Below are positions 42,162-48,822 of a stretch of 64,000 nucleotides of DNA, one piece after another; the stretch's first letter is position 1, and each line of letters begins with the position of its first letter. The position numbers were made by a program, and so were the translations under genes. Origin of the DNA: an uncultured Bacteroidales bacterium (lineage in GTDB: Bacteria; Bacteroidota; Bacteroidia; Bacteroidales; Bacteroidaceae). Below the pieces are notes generated by a model. The model was not told where the DNA came from. It saw only the letters and a program-made list of their open reading frames with translations, and did not search any database. The stretch is from contig CADCBH010000017.1 of the NCBI GenBank assembly GCA_902799655.1, positions 1 to 64,000 of the forward strand. The letters are read 5' to 3'.

Positions 42162-42169
42162 TATCTTTG
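42162..42169 (+). promoter_or_regulatory. -7 box of the Fic gene
   Basis: TATCTTTG, about 18 bases before the ATG at 42187. Confidence 0.65.
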
Positions 42170-42186
42170 TGGGCAAAAGCACAATC

Positions 42187-43269
42187 ATGAGCAAAGAGCC
42201 GTCATATATACCACCGTTTAAAGTGAGTGCTGAGGCCATCAATCTGATAGCAGAGATTTCAGCGCAGATAGAGCGCTACGCCATTCGCTTAGAACAGGAA
42301 GATGGGCTGCGTCTGCGTAAGGTAAATCGCATCAAAACCATTCACTCGTCATTGGCCATTGAGGGCAATACGCTCTCTGAGGATGAAGTACGCGACATCA
42401 TTGATGGTAAGAATGTGGTGGCACCAATTCGTCAGATTCAGGAGGTTAAGAATGCTATCAAGACCTACGAGTTATATCCTACACTCAATGCTTTCAACGA
42501 GAAAGACCTGCTAAAGGCACATGGTGTAATGATGGGGGCTCTAGTGGATGAACCAGGGCGTTATCGTCGTGGTGGAGTAGGTGTATTCGGAGAAAAGGGA
42601 TTAGTACACCTTGCTCCGCCAGCAGACAGGATGCCCATGCTGATGAGCGACCTCTTTGAATGGCTTAAACGTTCAAAAGATCATCTGCTCATCCGTTCCT
42701 GCGTGTTTCATTACGAATTTGAGTTTATCCATCCCTTTATTGATGGTAATGGACGAACGGGACGACTTTGGCAGTCGCTGATATTAGGCAAACTTCATCC
42801 ACTGTTTGAGCATCTGCCTGTTGAGAATATGGTGTATGCCAACCAGCAAAAGTATTACGATGCCATCACAGCTAGCAGCAATGCCGGACAGTCGGGCCCC
42901 TTTATCGATTTCATGCTCAACGAAATCTATAAGACCTTGAAGGAACATCAGGGAGAACCCTTGCCAGATAAAGTTCCTAATAAAGTTCCTAATAAAGTTC
43001 CTAATAAAGTTCCTAATAAAGTTCCTAATAAAGTTCCCAATAAAGTTCCTAATAAACTGAGGCTGCAATATCCCGGACTTTCTGACGCAGCGTGGGATGT
43101 ATATTTGGAATTAAAGGCTGACGCGCATGCTTCAGCAGAGACTGTAGGCAATCGCTTAGGCATCAGCGACAGAATGGTTCGTAAACACATCTCCATCCTT
43201 CGTGATGCAGCCATCATTGAACGTATAGGAGGTAACAAAACAGGTTATTGGAAAATACTGAAAAAATAA
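42187..43269 (+). CDS. Fic-family protein with winged-helix end and VPNK repeats
   Basis: A 360-residue Fic enzyme that likely transfers AMP or another nucleotide to protein side chains. The Fic motif is H182-PFIDGNGRTGR. The self-inhibitory motif (S/T)xxxE(G/N) precedes it, S55-LAI-E59-G, so this is a class II Fic protein. After the Fic domain, residues about 262-289 are seven VPNK units encoded by a 12-bp tandem repeat, linking to a C-terminal winged helix (about 300-360, VGNRLGISDRMVRKHISILR). The DNA-binding end hints at autoregulation. The start at 42187 is fixed by the promoter. Confidence 0.88.
   Translation: MSKEPSYIPPFKVSAEAINLIAEISAQIERYAIRLEQEDGLRLRKVNRIKTIHSSLAIEGNTLSEDEVRDIIDGKNVVAPIRQIQEVKNAIKTYELYPTLNAFNEKDLLKAHGVMMGALVDEPGRYRRGGVGVFGEKGLVHLAPPADRMPMLMSDLFEWLKRSKDHLLIRSCVFHYEFEFIHPFIDGNGRTGRLWQSLILGKLHPLFEHLPVENMVYANQQKYYDAITASSNAGQSGPFIDFMLNEIYKTLKEHQGEPLPDKVPNKVPNKVPNKVPNKVPNKVPNKVPNKLRLQYPGLSDAAWDVYLELKADAHASAETVGNRLGISDRMVRKHISILRDAAIIERIGGNKTGYWKILKK
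42970..43053 (+). repeat. 12-bp minisatellite inside the Fic gene, seven units
   Basis: AAAGTTCCTAAT is repeated seven times head to tail, perfect except unit six (CCCAAT). Each unit codes for four residues (K-V-P-N), so changes in copy number keep the frame and only alter the linker length. Confidence 0.95.
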
Positions 43270-43389
43270 GCGCCAAGTCATCACGACTGGGCGCTTGTGA
43301 TACAAAACAATTAGTGATTGGTGTGATACCGATGAAGAGATCCTTGTAAATATAAAGGTGTCGTGTCACGTACCTGGTTCCTGACACAC

Positions 43390-43420
43390 CCGCCATCTCT
43401 TCACGAGGTGGCGGTTTTTA
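43390..43420 (+). terminator. Rho-independent terminator of an unknown transcript
   Basis: CCGCCATCTC (43390-43399) pairs with GAGGTGGCGG (43405-43414), one G-U pair, then five T. It is 120 bases after the Fic stop. Confidence 0.8.
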
Positions 43421-43654
43421 TACCCTGATGTCCCTGACGTCCTCACTCACCGCGTTCGGGGTCTCCACAACGTATCGGTCTCACTTAAGAGTCCCACAAA
43501 AAGGCGGGTCTCTTACCAAGGTCAGAGTGTGGCTTCGCAATCCGACTGATCCAGGAGAAGCAGATGCCATAGGATGCCATAGAGACAGATACTGAGTGAC
43601 AAGTGATGTAAGATGTGAAAAAATTGTTATAAGCAAGAATATGTGAATAAATAT

Positions 43655-43662
43655 ATGTAACT
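43655..43662 (+). promoter_or_regulatory. -7 box of the DUF1016 pseudogene
   Basis: TAACTTTG, about 23 bases before the ATG at 43685, so the disrupted gene still has a promoter. Confidence 0.6.
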
Positions 43663-43684
43663 TTGCAGAAAATTCTTATGCAAT

Positions 43685-44558
43685 ATGAATGAATTACAGA
43701 ACAAAGAAGTATATCAGGGCTTAAATAAACTATATGCCAATGTAACTGAGATTCTTGCCAATGCCAGGAAACGGGCATATACAGCAGTGAACTTTGCGAT
43801 GGTGGAAAGTTACTGGCTCATAGGTCAGCAGATTGTGGAACATGAAACGGGACACACTGCGTCCCGAATTGACGTGGTCACACTATCGCCGACTGATTAG
43901 TGTAGAGAATGAGGCGGCTCGTTTGTGGTATATGAATGAGGCAGCTGATAGCGTTTGGAGCACCAGACAGATGGATCGCCAGATTTCCACACTCTACTAT
44001 GAACGTCTTCTTGCTAGCAAAGAAAAGGAAACTGTTGTAGCTGAGGCGAATGAGAAATTAAAGGAGGTGGCTCCCACACAGTTTATTCGTGATCCTTTCG
44101 TGTTGGAGTTCTTGGACCTGAAAGATTATCCCGCCTTGCATGAAAGTGATATAGAACAGGCGCTTATTGATCATTTGCAGCAGTTCTTGTTGGAATTAGG
44201 TCGTGGATTCTGTTTCGTTGGACGTCAAAGGAGAATGCGCTATGACGACGAGGATTTCTATGTGGATTTGGTCTTCTATCATAGCATTCTGAAATGTCAT
44301 GTGTTGATAGATTTGAAACTCGGAAAACTGACACATGAGGATGTGGGGCAGATGGATAGTTATATTCGTATGTGGGACGCGCTTTATAAGAATGAAGATG
44401 ACAATCCTACACTGGGAATCATCCTTTGTTCTCAAAAGAGTGAGGCCATCGTGAAATATTCTGTGTTGAATGATGGTAAGCAATTATTTGCTTCTCGTTA
44501 TAAACTCTACCTGCCTACAGAAGAAGAATTCAAACACATGTTGGAATCAATAGAATGA
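43685..44558 (+). pseudogene. DUF1016 (YhcG) PD-(D/E)XK nuclease, internal deletion
   Basis: Two frames make up one gene. The first (43685-43900) has the DUF1016 N-terminal start MNELQNKEVYQGLNKLYANV and runs to GQQIVEHE. The second (usable from 43833, ending 44558) resumes at TLRPELTWSHYRRLISVENE and holds the whole C-terminal nuclease domain (VLEFLDLKDYP, DFYVDLVFYH, LIDLKLGKL). The roughly 60 residues usually between are missing and the frame is shifted. The nuclease core could still be made from an internal start such as 43839 or later, but a full protein cannot. Related proteins appear near restriction and recombination systems. Confidence 0.85.
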
Positions 44559-44643
44559 TCATCATCGAGTCGAAACGGCGTGACATAGGGACTGTACATA
44601 AATTTTTTCGGATCAGTCGGAACCCCAATTTCTTCGCATTAAA

Positions 44644-44673
44644 CGAGCCAGTCGATTTGATGCGACTGGCTCG
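44644..44673. terminator. Perfect 11-bp hairpin between convergent genes
   Basis: CGAGCCAGTCG (44644-44654) pairs with CGACTGGCTCG (44663-44673). On the minus strand it follows the stop of the gene ending at 44704 and is followed by TTTAA, a weak U-run. Confidence 0.7.
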
Positions 44674-44703
44674 TAAAAGTGGTTTCTTTTTTACAATATC
44701 ATT

Positions 44704-46620
44704 TCAATTACCCCAATATCTAACGTCCACAACTCTTCCATTTCTAACCCAGATAGAATAAAGAGTAGCGTTGTCGGTCAGTGTCCTACCAAAATTTTTC
44801 CAACCTAGACCCGTGATTCGATATAGTTTGTAGTCGCCACTTTGCTTTTCAAACTTCAGAGTAAATGCGCTTTTCAGGAGCTCTTCTGGCATTCCGACAA
44901 TTGGATTTTGATTGAGAGCTGCGTCAACGTATTTCTTGCCAAATCTTTTACACAAGGTGTTATATTGCGCCATAGCTTTTGCCTCTGCTGCTTTCTTTTC
45001 TGCAGCCAACTGTTGCTCTGACTTTCCTTTCTTGTAGTCGATACGTTTTCCGTTGGCTTTGATAAGTGTTCCATTCCAAAATTGAAGTTCAGGAAAGCTC
45101 AGATCACTAATCTTAAATTTTTCTGTAGACGCTCCGGCAAAACCACCCCCAGCTTCGTGGTTTTCAAATTCGTAATAAAAATCTCCTACGTATTTGTCAC
45201 CATTAGGGAATGACAAGAGTTTTACGACGTCTCCATTAACTTCTTTAATTGTGAGTATTCCTCCATTTCTGTGAATTGATCCAGACTTAATTATATAATC
45301 GTTTGCTGTTAGTGAATAGTCACAATTAAGATAATCACCATTTTTATATTTGATTTCTAAATTTGCATCATCACTATGCATATTATTAAGTTTAACATCA
45401 GAAATCGTATCGTTTGCATTAGCACCAATGACACAATTTTTAATTATTTGCTTAAAGGGAATAGCAACTCCATCTTCTGTAACTGTATATAATCTATCTT
45501 CTTTTAAATACCCTACTGTCTTAAATGGTCTGTACCCTATCGCGTTGGTTCTTATATCAACATATTTTAACGGAGTACTGTCGTTTGGCAAATATAATAA
45601 ATCACCCGTATACCAAGTTAAGGAGAACGGTCTTTTGTCTTTTACTTCCCATGGGAAATACTCGTCGCGGTTGTCTTTACTTCTTTTTTCTATTATTATT
45701 CCTGATGGACAATACACTCTTACAACACCATTTTCATACTTCATGACAATACCATTTTCAGATGTCACTTGCCAATCGCCCAATGAGGAAGAATTAGAAT
45801 CTTGTATTGTTACAAAATCACCATTATCATACTTATCAGTATGTACGCCTTCTAAATAAAAATCACTCTTATAGCCTTTCATGGTTTTAGTATATAAAAG
45901 TGTATATCCTGCTTTTTCGGGAGTCGTAAAAGTTGGCGATTTCCTCTTTCCACGATATGAAACATCGAATATTTTTATGTCCTTATACTTATCAAAACTG
46001 CGAGATGAAAAGACTCCAATATTATATAAGATATTATCCGCATTTATTAAACGATCCACATATTTTTTTAAGCGACCAATGCTTAATTCTGGCGACAACA
46101 GTTGGGCAGCACTCTTTATTTTTTCTTTATCATTCAAAAGAGCAATTGGAATCATCATAGCGCAAGCTTCACTATTCGGGTTCGCTTTTACATATTCTGC
46201 AAATTGATTATATATATCTTTTGATTTTCTCTGTAATCCTTCTATATATATGTCCACCTCATGTATCTTTTCATAAAAATCTGAACCGTTTATGTCATAT
46301 CTTCCATCATTTTTATCAGTTATTATAACTTTTTCTCCGGGCATAGCAGGTATGACATAGTAACGAATTTTATCCGTCGACAATTCTTTTGTTATAAATA
46401 AAAGAAAAGTAGGTTCAAATAAATCACACGAACCACTACTCGTTGAATATGTTTTTAAGGTTAGGGTGTCAATCTCTTGCTTTAAAGCATCAAATTCTGT
46501 TATAACAATTCCGTCCTTATCCGCTAGTTTATACGAAAGATGTAAATCCCAACTAAGAGTTCCTTTTGCTATGCAATTTACTGAAATAATTAGAAATAAT
46601 AAAAAAAGTTTTGTTTTCAT
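44704..46620 (-). CDS. Exported protein with DUF4369-like start and MORN-like repeats
   Basis: A 638-residue protein with a signal peptide (about 1-19, ending NCIAKG). Residues about 30-210 resemble the DUF4369 region found before TlpA-like thioredoxins (YVIPAMPGEKVIITDK, then YVKANPNSEACAMMIP), but no thioredoxin domain or CxxC follows. From about 260 come beta-hairpin units of MORN type (DKYDNGDFVTI, MKYENGVVRVY, IKYKNGDYLNC, FPNGDKYVGDFYYEF). A charged helix rich in Lys, Glu and Ala (about 545-565) precedes a short C-terminal domain. It is AT-rich compared with flanking genes, suggesting transfer. It lies 54 bases after the UDG-like gene and is probably cotranscribed with it. Function unknown. 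Confidence 0.72.
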   Translation of the reverse strand: MKTKLFLLFLIISVNCIAKGTLSWDLHLSYKLADKDGIVITEFDALKQEIDTLTLKTYSTSSGSCDLFEPTFLLFITKELSTDKIRYYVIPAMPGEKVIITDKNDGRYDINGSDFYEKIHEVDIYIEGLQRKSKDIYNQFAEYVKANPNSEACAMMIPIALLNDKEKIKSAAQLLSPELSIGRLKKYVDRLINADNILYNIGVFSSRSFDKYKDIKIFDVSYRGKRKSPTFTTPEKAGYTLLYTKTMKGYKSDFYLEGVHTDKYDNGDFVTIQDSNSSSLGDWQVTSENGIVMKYENGVVRVYCPSGIIIEKRSKDNRDEYFPWEVKDKRPFSLTWYTGDLLYLPNDSTPLKYVDIRTNAIGYRPFKTVGYLKEDRLYTVTEDGVAIPFKQIIKNCVIGANANDTISDVKLNNMHSDDANLEIKYKNGDYLNCDYSLTANDYIIKSGSIHRNGGILTIKEVNGDVVKLLSFPNGDKYVGDFYYEFENHEAGGGFAGASTEKFKISDLSFPELQFWNGTLIKANGKRIDYKKGKSEQQLAAEKKAAEAKAMAQYNTLCKRFGKKYVDAALNQNPIVGMPEELLKSAFTLKFEKQSGDYKLYRITGLGWKNFGRTLTDNATLYSIWVRNGRVVDVRYWGN

Positions 46621-46674
46621 ATACGTTATATATTTTAGATGTTAATATATTACCTGAAAAATTCTGTAAGCCGA

Positions 46675-47538
46675 TTATTTTGCATCTTCATCCTTTTTAT
46701 TATTGGGGAAGTCATATGAGATTTGTGCAATAAAATCATCAAAATCTATATCTTTCCCATTACGACTAATATTTTTCTTTGTTAAACTTACATTTTGTTT
46801 GTTGTTTAATACTGCATAAGGAAATGAGTTGATTTTCATTTCCTCAATCCGTCTTACCCATTTTTCATTATTTCTCATGATAATTAAGATTTTGTTCTCG
46901 GAAGGTTTATTTAACCACCTTTTTAAAATAAAGTCAGTATAATGATAAGAAGGAAGGTATTGAGGAAACTCAAAGCCCCTCACAGAATGATAGGGGAAAT
47001 ATTCTATCATGAAAAAACGCGGATACAACGTCTTTTTTAAGAGCCGATTTGTTTTGTTCCTTATCCAAGAATAACCATCATGGCCTTTCATGTGATACCA
47101 AAAACTATGCTTAATCTGATGGGATAAGTTTAATTTTGTCAACAGTTCATATTTCAGTCTATTATATTCTACCTTTTCAAATTCTTCATCTCTCTTTCCA
47201 GGATTCATATTGAGTAAATACACATTACTTTCAGGATCTCCCGTGTATGGTTCAGGAAGAGTATTCAATTGAATATTATGCTTGACAATCCACTCATTAA
47301 CCAATGCTTCAGGTTTTATGTTTTCGGGCTCAAGTAATTGAATTACCTTCTCCTTGACAATATCAAATTTCCCTTGGGTAAAAATGTAATCTTCTATTTC
47401 TTTAGTAACAAAATTAAACTCGTCACATTTTATAATTCCTTTAGATTTTGCACCTAATAGAGCAAAATAATACCAGTCACAATCGGGTATTGTTTTGTTC
47501 CAACTTATATCTAACCAAGGATTTTCTATTAAATTCAT
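46675..47538 (-). CDS. Uncharacterised protein, possibly uracil-DNA-glycosylase-like
   Basis: A 287-residue cytoplasmic protein I cannot name. In the middle, VYLLNMNPGK (about residue 106-115) and FFMIEYFPYHS (about 176-186) recall motif 1 (GxxPG) and the F-aromatic motif of the uracil-DNA glycosylase superfamily; RNNEKW later could be the third motif. This is a weak resemblance judged by eye. The gene is AT-rich. It is preceded by a leader of about 290 bases with several stems and followed by the MORN-like protein gene. Confidence 0.5.
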   Translation of the reverse strand: MNLIENPWLDISWNKTIPDCDWYYFALLGAKSKGIIKCDEFNFVTKEIEDYIFTQGKFDIVKEKVIQLLEPENIKPEALVNEWIVKHNIQLNTLPEPYTGDPESNVYLLNMNPGKRDEEFEKVEYNRLKYELLTKLNLSHQIKHSFWYHMKGHDGYSWIRNKTNRLLKKTLYPRFFMIEYFPYHSVRGFEFPQYLPSYHYTDFILKRWLNKPSENKILIIMRNNEKWVRRIEEMKINSFPYAVLNNKQNVSLTKKNISRNGKDIDFDDFIAQISYDFPNNKKDEDAK

Positions 47539-47826
47539 ATTTATACAATATTAGCTATTAGTATTCCACATACACACAAAGAGTGTGAGCCTTCTTGACA
47601 TCCCTTAGCAAGAAGGTTCTGGAATACCTGTGTACGTCAGAATGAAAATCAGCTCACACCTGCAGGTATATATGTGAGCTGACTCCATAGCGGAGAGAGC
47701 AGTATATATGCTACTGCAGGAGGAACAGCTTTCAGACTTCTCACCCGTACACGTTGAATTTTCCAGATTCTCTTGCGGGTCAAAGCTAAATAGCTCTCCT
47801 CTATGTCCGTCACCCATCGCTGGATA
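47539..47826 (-). ncRNA. Long structured 5' leader or small RNA before the UDG-like gene
   Basis: From the promoter at 47833 to the ATG at 47538 there are about 288 bases without a convincing gene. By plus-strand coordinates the stems are GCAGTA/TACTGC (47699-47717), TCAGCTCACA/TGTGAGCTGA (47649-47682, 10 bp) and a three-way junction closed by GTATTCC/GGAATAC (47561-47627) holding CACAC/GTGTG (47573-47587) and CCTTCTTG/CAAGAAGG (47590-47616). It matches no riboswitch I know. Confidence 0.5.
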
Positions 47827-47832
47827 ACGCCA

Positions 47833-47840
47833 CAAAGATA
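47833..47840 (-). promoter_or_regulatory. -7 box of the structured leader
   Basis: Reads TATCTTTG on the minus strand. Confidence 0.6.
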
Positions 47841-48120
47841 GGAAATAATTTTGAAAGTTGTAACATTGTGAACTGATTTTTTTATTTTTGTTACAAAAAT
47901 AGACATATTCCACCAAAAACGATTAGTCCATTTTAGTCCTTTTCAGAGATTGAGTATCACAGGGACTGGTACCTGTCATACATGATAGAGTGAGGAGTGT
48001 GGAGTAAAATGATGTCTGAATTCTGATGGAAGAGGGAAGATGGAGGAGTGAGGAGGGAAGGTAAATTTTCCAACCTCCTGACTTGATTATCTGGGAATTA
48101 AATATTTTTCCTTTTTTTCT
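47841..48120. other. Gene-free low-complexity stretch
   Basis: Purine-rich low-complexity sequence (GAGGAGTGAGGAGG near 48040) and AT-rich flanks. I see no gene here. Confidence 0.5.
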
Positions 48121-48125
48121 TTGTA

Positions 48126-48155
48126 CTTTGCAAAAAACTTCATATATTTGCAAAG
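48126..48155 (+). promoter_or_regulatory. Inverted repeat on the MNT promoter
   Basis: CTTTGCAAA (48126-48134) and TTTGCAAAG (48147-48155) form a perfect 9-bp inverted repeat. The second arm overlaps the -7 box TATATTTG (48143-48150), so it is a likely operator. Confidence 0.65.
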
Positions 48156-48180
48156 TGAAATAACTGTTCTAGATTGTAAG

Positions 48181-48474
48181 ATGAAGTCGCAAGCTGAAAT
48201 ATTAAATCTGATGAGATGTTACAAGCCAACGGCTCAGAAAAAATATGGGATGACGAAACTCGGCATCTTTGGTTCTGTGGCTCGCGGTGAACAAACAGAC
48301 AATAGCGATGTAGACATCTGCTACGAAGGTCAGGCTCCATCATTACTGACCTTAGATATGATTCAGGCAGAACTAGAGCAATTGCTTGACTGTAAAGTTG
48401 ACCTTGTAAGAGTTCGCGACAATATGAATAGTTTATTGCGTCAAAGAATAATAAGGGATGGCATATTCGTTTGA
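48181..48474 (+). CDS. MNT-type nucleotidyltransferase (MntA-like antitoxin), orphan
   Basis: A 97-residue minimal nucleotidyltransferase. The signature GSVARGEQTDNSDVDI (about residues 37-52) has both catalytic aspartates (SDVD). MntA proteins AMPylate and silence a HEPN ribonuclease normally encoded next door. Here the downstream frame, starting MAYSFDTEITLVSKSD from 48458, stops after 16 residues and no HEPN domain follows, so the partner is lost or never was present. The start at 48181 is the ATG after the promoter and palindrome. Confidence 0.82.
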   Translation: MKSQAEILNLMRCYKPTAQKKYGMTKLGIFGSVARGEQTDNSDVDICYEGQAPSLLTLDMIQAELEQLLDCKVDLVRVRDNMNSLLRQRIIRDGIFV

Positions 48475-48547
48475 TACAGAAATAACTCTTGTATCAAAGT
48501 CTGATTAAATACTTGACAAAAAGTTTGGTGGTGTAAAAAATCCTTTG

Positions 48548-48608
48548 TAACTTCGCATTTCGATTTCGGAGCGGGTTGTGTCATTGTGATACATCTCGCT
48601 CTTTTTTT
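48548..48608 (+). promoter_or_regulatory. Promoter and attenuator-like hairpin before a small ORF
   Basis: A box TAACTTCG (48548-48555) with TTTG about 24 bases upstream is followed by a hairpin, GAGCGGGTTGT (48569-48579) with ACATCTCGCTC (48591-48601), and seven T. Terminating here would give an RNA of about 50 bases. The small ORF starts 24 bases later. Confidence 0.6.
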
Positions 48609-48631
48609 AAAACTAAAAAAATAAAACCACT

Positions 48632-48763
48632 ATGAAACCAAAAGCAACGAAATGGGCCTGTTTGGCCCAAGTCAAGGAAGCCTGCGCTGCCTGCTGCTCA
48701 GGTTTCCAACGAAAGAACGAGTTACTAACCATTAATGGCGAGGCAGTGTGGAGGGAGGAGTGA
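48632..48763 (+). CDS. Predicted 43-residue cysteine-containing small protein
   Basis: Frame MKPKATKWACLAQVKEACAA, then CCSGFQRKNELLTINGEAVW and REE. It has four cysteines (C-x7-C-x2-CC) that could bind metal or form disulfides, no signal peptide and a basic start. It lies between an attenuator-like hairpin and a perfect terminator, so it looks like a complete small transcription unit. I know no family for it; conservation in related genomes is the key test. Confidence 0.5.
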   Translation: MKPKATKWACLAQVKEACAACCSGFQRKNELLTINGEAVWREE

Positions 48764-48767
48764 AAAA

Positions 48768-48796
48768 CAGACCGCCAACGGAATTGTGGCGGTCTG
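48768..48796. terminator. Terminator between the small ORF and glutamine synthetase
   Basis: CAGACCGCC (48768-48776) pairs with GGCGGTCTG (48788-48796). It can serve the convergent glnN gene as well. Confidence 0.8.
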
Positions 48797-48822
48797 TTGG
48801 TTTGTTATCTCTTCTGCCGTGA

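Larger units (their letters stand above)
43270..43684 (+). other. Gene-free stretch with stacked RNA hairpins
   Basis: No convincing coding frame. Hairpins are AAGCGCC/GGCGCTT (43268-43296), GGTG...TGTCA with TGACA...CACC (about 43359-43391), the terminator-like 43390-43420, and AAGAGTCCC/GGGTCTCTT (43487-43514). GAAGAGAT near 43334 can pair with ATCTCTTC at 43395, which would break the terminator stem. GATGCCATAG is repeated in tandem near 43564. It could hold a small structured RNA. Confidence 0.45.

Noticed and set aside
42970..43053. CRISPR-like array
   Set aside because: The 12-bp units are head to tail without spacers and lie in frame inside the Fic gene, so this is a coding minisatellite.
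44555..44761. Short frame after the DUF1016 pseudogene
   Set aside because: It overlaps the hairpin and the end of the gene on the other strand and has no recognisable content.
47539..47826. Group II intron or retron RNA
   Set aside because: No domain V-like hairpin, no reverse transcriptase gene nearby and too short for an intron.
47605..47916. Protein genes on the minus strand in the leader region
   Set aside because: Two overlapping frames exist, but neither has a start placed after the promoter, a recognisable domain or good codon use; the hairpins explain the sequence better.
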